This document shows, one piece after another, positions 1 to 10,288 of a stretch of DNA of 64,000 nucleotides. Under the pieces are notes generated by a model. It saw only the letters and a program-made list of their open reading frames with translations, ran no database searches and had not been told where the DNA came from. Within the stretch, counting starts at the first letter, position 1. Each line of letters begins with the position of its first letter. This DNA is from a virus: the IMG/VR virus record IMGVR_UViG_3300027777_000023, positions 124,001-188,000 of that record; one strand, 5' to 3'. Position numbers and translations under genes: made by a program.

Positions 1-3449
<3,449 letters not shown>

Positions 3450-3470
3450 TAGTTAAAAAAAAGAAACCTT

Positions 3471-3501
3471 GGGAGGGAGTATCGGTTTGGTACTCCCTCC
3501 C
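3471..3501 (+). terminator. Hairpin after collagen fibre gene
   Basis: An 11-bp perfect inverted repeat (GGGAGGGAGTA ... TACTCCCTCCC) with a 9-nt loop begins 22 nt after the fibre stop codon. The downstream side is only moderately T-rich, so it is a probable rather than certain intrinsic terminator. Confidence 0.65.
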
Positions 3502-3543
3502 TATTCAAATTAATGAGACCGAAAAATCTTTGTTCGATCGGTT

Positions 3544-3587
3544 CAATTATTTAAAATAATTGTTGATTAGGGTGAGTCTAGTATACA
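3544..3587 (+). promoter_or_regulatory. AT palindrome plus candidate promoter for the glycosyltransferase
   Basis: A 19-bp palindrome (CAATTATTT, A, AAATAATTG; 3544-3562) runs into a candidate promoter, TTGTTG (3560-3565), 16-nt spacer, TATACA (3582-3587). The predicted transcript start lies about 6 nt before the ATG at 3600. The palindrome overlapping the -35 could be an operator. Weak -35 match, so tentative. Confidence 0.35.
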
Positions 3588-3599
3588 TACTAATTGGAT

Positions 3600-4745
3600 A
3601 TGAAGAATATCCACTGTTTAGCAGTACCCCATACCATAACTAATTCAGATTACGTAGCTTGCGCTTTTACACAAAAGGTAAAAAAGTTTCTCACCATGTT
3701 CAAAGACAGTAGTGAGTACCGCACCATTCACTATGGTCACAAAGACTCTGATACTGATGCTCACGAGCAGGTAGACATCACCGACAATCAAACGCTCATT
3801 GACGCGTACGGCGACTATAACTGGCGCTCACAGCAATTCAAGCATTCAAGAGACGATGTAGCTCACAAGACTTTCAATGCAAAGGCACCTATTGAGATAG
3901 CTAAAAGAAAGAAGCGTGGGGATCTTGTACTAGCCTTTTGGGGCGGTACGCAAGAAGCATGTCACACAGCTAACGCAAATAACGATCTTATTGTTGTAGA
4001 ACCCGGCATTGGTTCTGGGTATGCATTTGCGCAATTCAGGTGCTATGAAAGCTATCCTCTCAAGAGCGCATTCATTGGAGCTAGCGGCGTGTCCTACTGC
4101 CAGCCAAAGTGGTACTGGAGAATTGTGCCAAACTATTTTGATCTACGAGATTTTGAATCTCAACCTAAACGTGAAGATTATGCATTGTATATTGGCAGAA
4201 TTGGTACCAATAAAGGATTGGATATTGCCATCGACGCTACACGTCGTCTAGGTATTAAGCTCAAGGTATGCGGGCAGGGAAGTCCTAAGGGTGTAGGACT
4301 AGAAGCCTGGCCAGAACATGTAGAGTTTCTTGGATATGCTGATGTAGCTCTTCGTAAAAAGCTCATGGGTGAAGCAAAGTTTGGTTTTCTTCTTAGCACT
4401 TATTGGGAACCATTTGGCGGTACTGCTGTAGAAATGATGCTCAGCGGCTGTGTCCCTGTGTGCACAGATGCTGGAGCAATGACTGAATATATCGTTGACG
4501 GTGTGAACGGATTCCGTTGCAATACTATGGGAGACATTCTCAGGGCTTGTCGTCTTGTGGATACTATCGATCGAGCTAAGATGATTAAATTTGCACAGAC
4601 GAACTTCTCCTTAGCTGGAGTAAAGCCTAAGTTTGAGAAAGCATTCACAGACTTTAATAACGTATTTCATGCTAAAGGTTGGTATGAAGATCACAATTTG
4701 CCTCTCACAGGCTGCGGGCTAGACTATAAAGATTTGTACATCTAG
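3600..4745 (+). CDS. Glycosyltransferase, GT4-like (GT-B fold)
   Basis: 381 aa. The C-terminal half has a nucleotide-sugar-binding pattern typical of GT4 enzymes: YIGRIGTNKGLDIAIDA, then a helix, LSTYWEPFGGTAVEMM with the E-P-F-G and later Glu characteristic of the EX7E region, and GCVPVCTDAGAMTEYI. Such enzymes move sugar from an activated donor to an acceptor, either glycosylating virion proteins or altering host surface or DNA. The ATG at 3600 is preferred to a TTG two codons earlier. It stands alone between two terminators, directly behind the fibre gene. The acceptor cannot be told from sequence. Confidence 0.85.
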   Translation: MKNIHCLAVPHTITNSDYVACAFTQKVKKFLTMFKDSSEYRTIHYGHKDSDTDAHEQVDITDNQTLIDAYGDYNWRSQQFKHSRDDVAHKTFNAKAPIEIAKRKKRGDLVLAFWGGTQEACHTANANNDLIVVEPGIGSGYAFAQFRCYESYPLKSAFIGASGVSYCQPKWYWRIVPNYFDLRDFESQPKREDYALYIGRIGTNKGLDIAIDATRRLGIKLKVCGQGSPKGVGLEAWPEHVEFLGYADVALRKKLMGEAKFGFLLSTYWEPFGGTAVEMMLSGCVPVCTDAGAMTEYIVDGVNGFRCNTMGDILRACRLVDTIDRAKMIKFAQTNFSLAGVKPKFEKAFTDFNNVFHAKGWYEDHNLPLTGCGLDYKDLYI

Positions 4746-4772
4746 ACTAGCTAAACCAGTTAAATAAAATTA

Positions 4773-4796
4773 AGGGTCCCTTCGGGGACTCTTTTT
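4773..4796 (+). terminator. Intrinsic terminator with UUCG tetraloop
   Basis: AGGGTCCC, TTCG, GGGACTCT, then TTTTT: a stable stem closed by a C(UUCG)G tetraloop followed by a T run, 27 nt after the glycosyltransferase stop. Same design as the terminator after the major capsid gene. Confidence 0.9.
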
Positions 4797-4858
4797 TATG
4801 TCTTGAGTAGCGAATCTATAAATGCTACTATTTATTGATATCTAGAAACTACAGCTTT

Positions 4859-5281
4859 ATGAACAGAGAAAACACACGGTCAGGACTTGCAGCAGATATC
4901 GGAGCAGCCGCTTCGTATAGCAATCAATACTACTACGGCACAGATACCGGAGTGTACTACTACTCTGACGGGACGAGTTGGACGATTAAAACTTTTAATG
5001 TGGCAAATAGTGTCTACAACCGCGCAGGAACAATCACCGCAGGCAATACTGCTCAATTGCTTACGGCAGCAGCCACAAAGAGAAAATGGCTGTTCTTTCA
5101 AAATCTTGCTACTGATGCGGACATGTACCTTGGAATAGGTTACGTACCCACTACAAGCAATGGTATGTTTATAGCTAGGAGTGGTGGTAATATTCGTTTT
5201 GAGGTTTACGTGCCTACCGACGCTATCTATGTTCTTTGTGCCACTACCGGTAAAGCCTTTGTATGCCTAGAAGGCTTCTAA
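4859..5281 (+). CDS. Small fibre/decoration-like protein
   Basis: 140 aa, beginning MNRENTRSGL. The Tyr/Asp/Gly-rich stretch GTDTGVYYYSDGTSWTI resembles the short beta-repeat found in phage fibre and appendage proteins. The rest looks beta-rich and ends in a hydrophobic segment. The ATG at 4859 is preferred over a TTG eight codons upstream, although neither has a good ribosome-binding site. It lies one nucleotide before the next gene, so the two are probably co-transcribed. Virion surface role is inferred from the repeat and the neighbouring fibre gene. Confidence 0.6.
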   Translation: MNRENTRSGLAADIGAAASYSNQYYYGTDTGVYYYSDGTSWTIKTFNVANSVYNRAGTITAGNTAQLLTAAATKRKWLFFQNLATDADMYLGIGYVPTTSNGMFIARSGGNIRFEVYVPTDAIYVLCATTGKAFVCLEGF

Positions 5282-5282
5282 T

Positions 5283-5558
5283 ATGTTACTACCCAGCCAT
5301 ATAATTAAGCTGGCAAAGTCTCTAGAACTCAAACAGCTTTTAGAGGCTAAAAAAAGGTCAGATAAGAACGACTATAGCGGTAAGAATGAGATATTGAGTG
5401 CGCTGCTCAAAAGGCGCCCAGATCAGTTCAGAGTAGACCAACTACTCAACGATAAGTACGTGGGCATCACGCACAAGCCTTCAGGATTTAAGATACATAC
5501 AGCCAGATCGTTGATTCCTACAGGGATCGAGCATAATTATACAAAGACCAAGACCTAG
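5283..5558 (+). CDS. Hypothetical protein with KPSGFKIH / RSLIP motif
   Basis: 91 aa, Lys/Arg-rich N-terminal helix region followed by YVGITHKPSGFKIH and ARSLIPTGIEH near the C-terminus. The last motif recurs as MRSLIPKNIE at the very start of the Nudix protein that follows. No function recognised. Starts 1 nt after the preceding stop, ends before a promoter-like element. Confidence 0.65.
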   Translation: MLLPSHIIKLAKSLELKQLLEAKKRSDKNDYSGKNEILSALLKRRPDQFRVDQLLNDKYVGITHKPSGFKIHTARSLIPTGIEHNYTKTKT

Positions 5559-5578
5559 TAAACTATCTGCTGATATTG

Positions 5579-5594
5579 TGGTATAATATATTGA
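5579..5594 (+). promoter_or_regulatory. Extended -10 promoter before Nudix gene
   Basis: TGGTATAAT forms an extended -10 (TGn-TATAAT; hexamer 5582-5587) with no obvious -35. The 16-mer TGGTATAATATATTGA is identical to the one at 9171-9186 ahead of another + strand gene set. Predicted start about 5594, giving a leader of roughly 32 nt. Confidence 0.6.
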
Positions 5595-5625
5595 GTCTCT
5601 TATAACCAAGAGACAAAATTTAAAT

Positions 5626-6054
5626 ATGCGATCACTAATACCTAAAAATATTGAGGCAGGTTTTGTTAAAAGTTCGTCTCAGCAAGAGCGAGTACGTGTG
5701 GTGCTACCATACAAAGGTCAATACTTATTAGAGCGTCTGACCAATCCTAATTGGCCAAAAAACATCGGTAAGATGCGTCATATAGGCGGAGGTATTGAGT
5801 CTGGTGAAACACCACAAGAAGCGGCGTCTAGGGAGATGTACGAGGAGCTGGGTGTGCAGATCAATCCAGACCACTTTGTGGCTCTAGGTAAACACGACGG
5901 GCATCACTATCTAGAGTTGAAGAACCACAATCTTCACCCAGGACAGTTCAATGCTACGGTCGGGTCAGATCCAATTATTACGCTAGAAAAGCAGCATCCA
6001 TCAGGCTCCAAATATATGGGGCCTAGTCTGCATCAACTATATAACGGGCGCTAG
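5626..6054 (+). CDS. Nudix hydrolase
   Basis: 142 aa. A complete Nudix box spans residues 55-77: G, five residues, E61, seven residues, R69-E70-M-Y-E73-E74-L-G76-V, matching GX5EX7REUXEEXGU, whose glutamates bind Mg2+ for cleavage of nucleoside diphosphate-linked substrates. Substrate cannot be read from sequence; possibilities include nucleotide sanitation, cofactor turnover or mRNA cap/NAD removal. Driven by its own promoter and followed by a terminator, so it is probably a single-gene unit. N-terminal MRSLIP echoes the previous protein. Confidence 0.9.
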   Translation: MRSLIPKNIEAGFVKSSSQQERVRVVLPYKGQYLLERLTNPNWPKNIGKMRHIGGGIESGETPQEAASREMYEELGVQINPDHFVALGKHDGHHYLELKNHNLHPGQFNATVGSDPIITLEKQHPSGSKYMGPSLHQLYNGR

Positions 6055-6058
6055 CCTG

Positions 6059-6084
6059 GAAAGAGGTCCAACCCCTCTTTTTTT
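6059..6084 (+). terminator. Intrinsic terminator after Nudix gene
   Basis: AAGAGG ... CCTCTT stem with a short loop followed by a run of T, directly behind the Nudix stop codon. Confidence 0.75.
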
Positions 6085-6123
6085 AGCTACTACAAGGCGT
6101 CAAAATAGTATAGTATAGGCTAT

Positions 6124-6942
6124 ATGACGAAAGCTAAAACACCCAAAAAGCCGGACACTAGCCCTAAAGTATATCAGCGCGAAAAGATCGACTTTGATCT
6201 ACATATTAGAAATCTTCCTTGGACACCCAAGCAAGAAGCTTTGTTTGAGCTAGGCGTACGCAAAGACGCTAGGATTATTTTCCTCTCAGGACCTGCAGGA
6301 AGCTCAAAAACAACATGTGCAATGCGCATAGCTTTGCAGCTCCTAAACGAAAAGAAAGTGTCAGACATTGTGTGCGTTAGAGCTGCAGTAGAAAGTAGCG
6401 ACGCCAAGCTAGGCTATCTTCCTGGAGACATCACAGACAAGTATGGTCCTTACATGGGTCCGTTTGAGGATAAACTAGAAGAACTTCTTCCTGAAGCTGA
6501 AGTCAAAAAGCTAAAGGCCGACAACAGGATTGACTACAAACCTATTAACTTTGTACGTGGTGCAAGCTGGACTGCCCGATGCGTGATCCTAGACGAATGT
6601 CAAAACCTTACAATCAATGAACTGCAAACACTCATGACTCGTATAGGTAAGTTTACAAAAATGATTATCTGTGCAGATAGTAAACAGTCAGATTTGCCAA
6701 AGAGCAAACAAGGAGCTTTTGATCGGTGCAGTAAGATGTTTGATACTGATGAAGCCAGGGCTTTTGGTATTTACAGTCTACACTTTACTAACGAAGACAT
6801 TGTTCGTAGTGAGCTGTGTCGATTTATTGTAGAGGCGTTTGAGACTAATCATTACCTGCTACACCCAGAGCAGCAGAAGCCTGCTCCCGTGCCCGAATCT
6901 ATACCAATGATGACGGTTCCTTGGAGACCTGGAGAAGCCTAG
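6124..6942 (+). CDS. phoH: PhoH-like P-loop ATPase
   Basis: 272 aa. Walker A GPAGSSKT at residues 56-63, Walker B-type CVILDECQN around 153-161, the family's YLPGD segment near 98-102, and the QSDL motif after the D of the sensor region. This is the layout of the PhoH family, P-loop ATPases common in large phages and sometimes linked to RNA handling or phosphate stress. The Walker A Ser-Ser replaces the more usual Thr-Gly. A TATAGT box ends 9 nt before the ATG. The next gene starts one nucleotide after its stop, so they form an operon. Confidence 0.88.
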   Translation: MTKAKTPKKPDTSPKVYQREKIDFDLHIRNLPWTPKQEALFELGVRKDARIIFLSGPAGSSKTTCAMRIALQLLNEKKVSDIVCVRAAVESSDAKLGYLPGDITDKYGPYMGPFEDKLEELLPEAEVKKLKADNRIDYKPINFVRGASWTARCVILDECQNLTINELQTLMTRIGKFTKMIICADSKQSDLPKSKQGAFDRCSKMFDTDEARAFGIYSLHFTNEDIVRSELCRFIVEAFETNHYLLHPEQQKPAPVPESIPMMTVPWRPGEA

Positions 6943-6943
6943 T

Positions 6944-7498
6944 ATGAAATGCAAGGTATTGTCTATATACTCTGCAATTTTATTGGTGCTTGCTGAGAAA
7001 GTTTTGGCTGGCGACAATAAAGAATCTCAGCTGATTCGAAGAGCCTATCTAGATATACTAGGTGTTCTTCCCACAGCTGAAGAGCTCGCCTGGTATTGCG
7101 AGTACAATACAGACGGATACAGAGTAGCTGTAGACTGGCTGGTAAAGAGATCCTCAGCAGACAATAAGACAAGAAGGTTTTTGCTATCTGCTGAGTACAG
7201 AAACAAGCCACTAGAAGATATCAAAATAGCAGACCTAGAGAAGAACATATTCTATCTCTCTGGGCTTGAGTATCGCGAAGGTGCAATTGAATTAAAGCAG
7301 GCTAAGCAGAAGTTTATAGAGCTAGCTAAAAAGGAAGCAGATGCTGACCTGGATATTATAGACTATATGTGTAACCAGCTAATGAGTAGGGTTACTGGTG
7401 TAGACGAGGCTAATATGCTGCTAGGAGTACTAAGAAAGAATGGCTGGGACGACACCCTAGAGGCCATCCTAGACCTCTATGACGTTAAACATAAGTAA
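6944..7498 (+). CDS. Secreted-looking protein with DUF1549/DUF4214-like segment
   Basis: 184 aa. The first about 22 residues (MKCKVLSIYSAILLVLAEKVLA) form a basic start, hydrophobic core and ALA-like end, consistent with a signal peptide. It is followed by LIRRAYLDILGVLPTAEELAW, which resembles the start of DUF1549 (a domain abundant in Planctomycetes) and also DUF4214; LLSAEYR further on also fits DUF4214. The rest is charged and helical. Function unknown. It is coupled to phoH (1-nt gap) and its end converges with the minus-strand membrane gene with only 4 nt between. Confidence 0.7.
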   Translation: MKCKVLSIYSAILLVLAEKVLAGDNKESQLIRRAYLDILGVLPTAEELAWYCEYNTDGYRVAVDWLVKRSSADNKTRRFLLSAEYRNKPLEDIKIADLEKNIFYLSGLEYREGAIELKQAKQKFIELAKKEADADLDIIDYMCNQLMSRVTGVDEANMLLGVLRKNGWDDTLEAILDLYDVKHK

Positions 7499-7502
7499 TG
7501 AC

Positions 7503-8486
7503 TTAGTTGGTAATTATTGAATTATTGGATCCGGTGCGTTTACCTCGTGCAGGCTTTTGAGCCCCTTGCTCAACTTGTTCAGCAGTCTCCTGTTCAACCT
7601 CAGCCACCTCAACAGACTTAACTGGTTCTTCCGCAATCTCAATCTTTTCTTCCGAGGGTGCCGCTGGCAACTGCTCTCTAGGAGCTTCAACACGCTCGAG
7701 AATATCTTTTATATAGCCGATGTCATTTGACCTTTTCTTGTCTGCCTGAATCTCTAGTAACCTATTTAAGGCGAGTATCAGTGTAACTGCCAGCGGGTCA
7801 AATACAGCAATAAGCGCAAATATAAAATACTGCACAGCCGTGTCCAGATCTGTGTGCAGTGCATTAGCAATAAACTTAAACGAACCTATATCTGTTGACT
7901 TATTGGTTTCCATTTTTAATGAGAGCAGCTCCTCGTCAAGAACAGACAATAATTCTTTTGCTTGTTTGATCTCTGTTTCTTTTCTAGCCAGCTCTTCGTT
8001 AGCCTCAGCGATTGCTTTATAGGCTTGATCTCTTGGGGCCTTATAGTTGCCCGAGTCTTTAATTCGCTGCTCCTGGGCTGTACGAATCTCGTTAAGCGAT
8101 TTAATTCTGTTTGTGTCCAACTCTATCGTTTCCAAGGCAGACTTTCTGTTGTTTTGATTTAGCTCTATCTTAGCGTCGATAGAGCCCATGATTCCTGCGT
8201 GTCGCTGATACGCATTACTAAGAAACCCAAAGATTCCTAGACTGGTAATGCCCATGAGGATCACTACAGCAGTGCATAGATATAACCTTAGTAATCTACT
8301 GATGCTTTTCCAGTGGTTGTGTAGAAAAGAAGCGGCTACGAGTTTTCCTAGCTCCAGTGAGCTTGCCATGATTCCCACAGCGATGGTGCTTCCAGAAAAC
8401 AGTACAGTGAGTCCTTTAATGCTGAAAAAGGCAGAGCAGCCAGCCACAAACAGTGCGGTAAATGTGGTAAGTACTATGAAGAACAT
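7503..8486 (-). CDS. Membrane protein with central coiled coil
   Basis: 327 aa. Hydrophobic helices at about residues 3-24, 27-50 and 66-92, then a long charged coiled coil (about 105-205, with repeated Glu/Lys heptads), a fourth membrane segment at about 218-245 containing FDPLAV, and a Glu-rich, basic-ended tail. This arrangement is seen in a widespread class of phage membrane proteins of unknown role. Possible jobs are envelope association, superinfection control or lysis timing, but nothing in the sequence decides. It lies downstream of a terminator, so it needs its own promoter or readthrough. Confidence 0.8.
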   Translation of the reverse strand: MFFIVLTTFTALFVAGCSAFFSIKGLTVLFSGSTIAVGIMASSLELGKLVAASFLHNHWKSISRLLRLYLCTAVVILMGITSLGIFGFLSNAYQRHAGIMGSIDAKIELNQNNRKSALETIELDTNRIKSLNEIRTAQEQRIKDSGNYKAPRDQAYKAIAEANEELARKETEIKQAKELLSVLDEELLSLKMETNKSTDIGSFKFIANALHTDLDTAVQYFIFALIAVFDPLAVTLILALNRLLEIQADKKRSNDIGYIKDILERVEAPREQLPAAPSEEKIEIAEEPVKSVEVAEVEQETAEQVEQGAQKPARGKRTGSNNSIITN

Positions 8487-8507
8487 ATGTTCTAATTATA
8501 GTTGATA

Positions 8508-8550
8508 GCTAAAAAGAAACCAGCCCATAATCACAAGGACTATGGGCTGG
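8508..8550 (-). terminator. Intrinsic terminator for minus-strand gene at 8573
   Basis: Ten-bp perfect stem CCAGCCCATA / TATGGGCTGG (8520-8529 with 8541-8550). Read on the minus strand it is followed by TTTCTTTTT. It ends the unit that begins at 9082. Confidence 0.9.
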
Positions 8551-8572
8551 TACAACTCACAATTATCTAAAA

Positions 8573-9082
8573 TTATACGGCGGCCGGATCGATGAACTCT
8601 ACGATCAACGCGCTCACAGGTACTGGACCATTATCGCAAGAGTAGTTAAGTCTGTAATTTCCTGTTACTTCTTGGCCAGCGATAATTAATCGTGGTTTGA
8701 TGGTTGCACTGCCAGGAACAAACGCTACGTTGCTTGCAAGCTTGAGTGCAGGGGGGGCTGCAGATTCGATATCCTTGACCAGGCGACTAACGGCGTCAGC
8801 GTATTTTCTAGAGGTTGGGCAGCTTTTGCGGGACTGCACACATTTCTCTGCTTTATCCGAATACTCGTCCGCGTGTTCGTTATACCAGAAAGCAAATGCC
8901 AGCTGATCTTCGACATCTTGATTATTGATGCACACCTTTTGGTTCATGCATTGTTTTGCTGTGTTGACCTGTTCATCTGCAGCATCAGCAAGCCACTGTT
9001 TTGCTTCTTCAACAGTCATATTGATTTCAGCTAAAGCTTTGGCTAGACGTTGTTTATTTTTGAGTTGGATATATTTGCTCAT
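8573..9082 (-). CDS. Hypothetical protein with Cys-rich central region
   Basis: 169 aa. The N-terminal half is helical (KAL/EAKQWLAD segments). The centre holds CMNQKVC and CVQSRKSC, two spaced Cys pairs that could bind metal or form disulfides. The C-terminal part looks beta-rich. No family recognised. Transcribed divergently from the 9.2-10.2 kb genes; its A/C-rich leader (AACCAACAACAAACT before ATG) lacks an SD sequence. Confidence 0.7.
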   Translation of the reverse strand: MSKYIQLKNKQRLAKALAEINMTVEEAKQWLADAADEQVNTAKQCMNQKVCINNQDVEDQLAFAFWYNEHADEYSDKAEKCVQSRKSCPTSRKYADAVSRLVKDIESAAPPALKLASNVAFVPGSATIKPRLIIAGQEVTGNYRLNYSCDNGPVPVSALIVEFIDPAAV

Positions 9083-9170
9083 AGTTTGTTGTTGGTTGTT
9101 TAATCAGATTACCAATTATTTTAACCTCTGCAAGCACTTTTTAACACTCTGCGATATTTTGTTTGTTTTT

Positions 9171-9186
9171 TGGTATAATATATTGA
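9171..9186 (+). promoter_or_regulatory. Extended -10 promoter, copy of the 5579 element
   Basis: TGGTATAATATATTGA, identical over 16 nt to 5579-5594. The TATAAT hexamer (9174-9179) places the transcript start near 9186, exactly on the ATG of a 10-codon ORF. No good -35. Confidence 0.6.
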
Positions 9187-9218
9187 TGAGCAACAACTAC
9201 CTGTTGAACATCTTTTAA
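9186..9218 (+). CDS. Possible 10-aa leader peptide
   Basis: ATG to TAA encoding MSNNYLLNIF, with its ATG at the predicted transcript start. Could be a leaderless leader peptide or chance. No regulatory hairpin evident. Reported only because of the promoter position. Confidence 0.2.
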   Translation: MSNNYLLNIF

Positions 9219-9238
9219 CCCTAGCAGAAAAACCAAAA

Positions 9239-9400
9239 ATGCGTACAATCGGAACACCGAAACCAAAAATCAACCTAGACACCTATGAGGCGAATCGTAG
9301 AATACCTAGCGCCAGAGATTTAGAGTTGCTATTTATGAAGGTAGACAGGTCGCGCCCAGCGATCACAGTGAAAAGAAAGCAGGAGGAGGTAAAGAAATGA
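9239..9400 (+). CDS. Small hypothetical basic protein
   Basis: 53 aa, MRTIGTPKPK to EEVKK, rich in Lys/Arg. Its stop overlaps the next start (ATGA at 9397-9400), a translational-coupling arrangement that supports it being a real gene despite the small size. An AGGAGG run shortly before the next start (about 9381-9386) also fits. No family recognised. Confidence 0.6.
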   Translation: MRTIGTPKPKINLDTYEANRRIPSARDLELLFMKVDRSRPAITVKRKQEEVKK

Positions 9401-9900
9401 GAATCCCGCTGAACAAAAAAAAGAAGGCTCAGATCCTTACAGAGTTCGAGCTCTGTAAGGAAACCAGCGTTCCTGGTTGGCAGCCGGATGAAGGTATAAT
9501 GCCGTACCTGAACAGAGTGAATACCAAGCCAAGATTGTGCACACTCATTAGTAGGTTTGCCCCTGCCGATGAGTGTCATTGTGGCTGCGTAAATACAAGC
9601 TATCTCTCGGTGGCTTGCGGTAAAAAGGCTTATGACAAGCTTCAGCAGCTTGTCCCCCTAGGAAGATGGGATAAGATGGTGTACGATGGCGATGATCCGC
9701 TGTATCAATACTACACGGTCTTTGGACTTGGTGGTGAGCCTGAGCAGTCCACAGGTGCCCCCAAGACCGGATTACAAATCATCGACGATGTAGAGACATA
9801 TACGTCGGTGGATAGAGTGTGGTTTTGGTGCCTTTCTCAGGATATGGCGATACACCGCACTTGGTGGGAAGAACTTACCGAGATGCTTGAAAACCTATGA
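9397..9900 (+). CDS. Hypothetical protein
   Basis: 167 aa. Very basic first dozen residues (RIPLNKKKK), a CHCGC cluster near the middle (ADECHCGCVN) that might bind metal, and an acidic, Trp-rich C-terminus. Preceded by AGGAGG, one of the few clear SD sequences in the window. Overlaps both neighbours by ATGA, so the three genes are translated as a coupled unit. No family recognised. Confidence 0.7.
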   Translation: MRIPLNKKKKAQILTEFELCKETSVPGWQPDEGIMPYLNRVNTKPRLCTLISRFAPADECHCGCVNTSYLSVACGKKAYDKLQQLVPLGRWDKMVYDGDDPLYQYYTVFGLGGEPEQSTGAPKTGLQIIDDVETYTSVDRVWFWCLSQDMAIHRTWWEELTEMLENL

Positions 9901-10226
9901 AGATGGGCTATATCTTAGGGGAAGGACCGCCAGGCACAGAAGCTACAAAACATATCTTAGCCATGCAGTATGATTCCCTTGTGGGAGGGACGCTTGGCGG
10001 CTATGAGGATATGTATGACCTCTTGAGTGCAATGATCAGCGGTGAGCACCCGCTTGCTGATATGCTCAAAGAGTACAAAGTTGATGTCTTCGTCTTGCCT
10101 GAATACCATGAAGATTTGGTAGGTAGGCTGCTGCTCAGGAATGAGCCTTCCGATATTGCAGTATATGTCGTGGAGGAAGATGATGACGTAAAGCTGTGGG
10201 GTTATTATCACTCCACGGATAACTAA
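9897..10226 (+). CDS. Hypothetical acidic protein
   Basis: 109 aa, acidic, with an Asp/Glu cluster (VEEDDDVKLWG) at the end. Starts inside the ATGA overlap with the upstream gene. Last gene of this unit, closed by a strong hairpin. No family recognised. Confidence 0.7.
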   Translation: MKMGYILGEGPPGTEATKHILAMQYDSLVGGTLGGYEDMYDLLSAMISGEHPLADMLKEYKVDVFVLPEYHEDLVGRLLLRNEPSDIAVYVVEEDDDVKLWGYYHSTDN

Positions 10227-10233
10227 AACAAAC

Positions 10234-10275
10234 GAGCCCCACCTTTATTATAGGGTGGGGCTCAGAGTTCTTTTT
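10234..10275. terminator. Bidirectional terminator between convergent units
   Basis: Stem GAGCCCCACC / GGTGGGGCTC (10234-10243 with 10254-10263). Followed on + by GTTCTTTTTT and, on the minus strand, by GTTTGTTTTAG. It sits between the + strand unit ending at 10226 and the minus-strand nrdA stop at 10289. Confidence 0.88.
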
Positions 10276-10288
10276 TAGCTATCAGCCG

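Noticed and set aside
8925-9218. 97-codon + strand ORF over the divergent region
   Set aside because: Mostly antisense to the minus-strand gene at 8573; only its last 10 codons coincide with a promoter-linked ATG.
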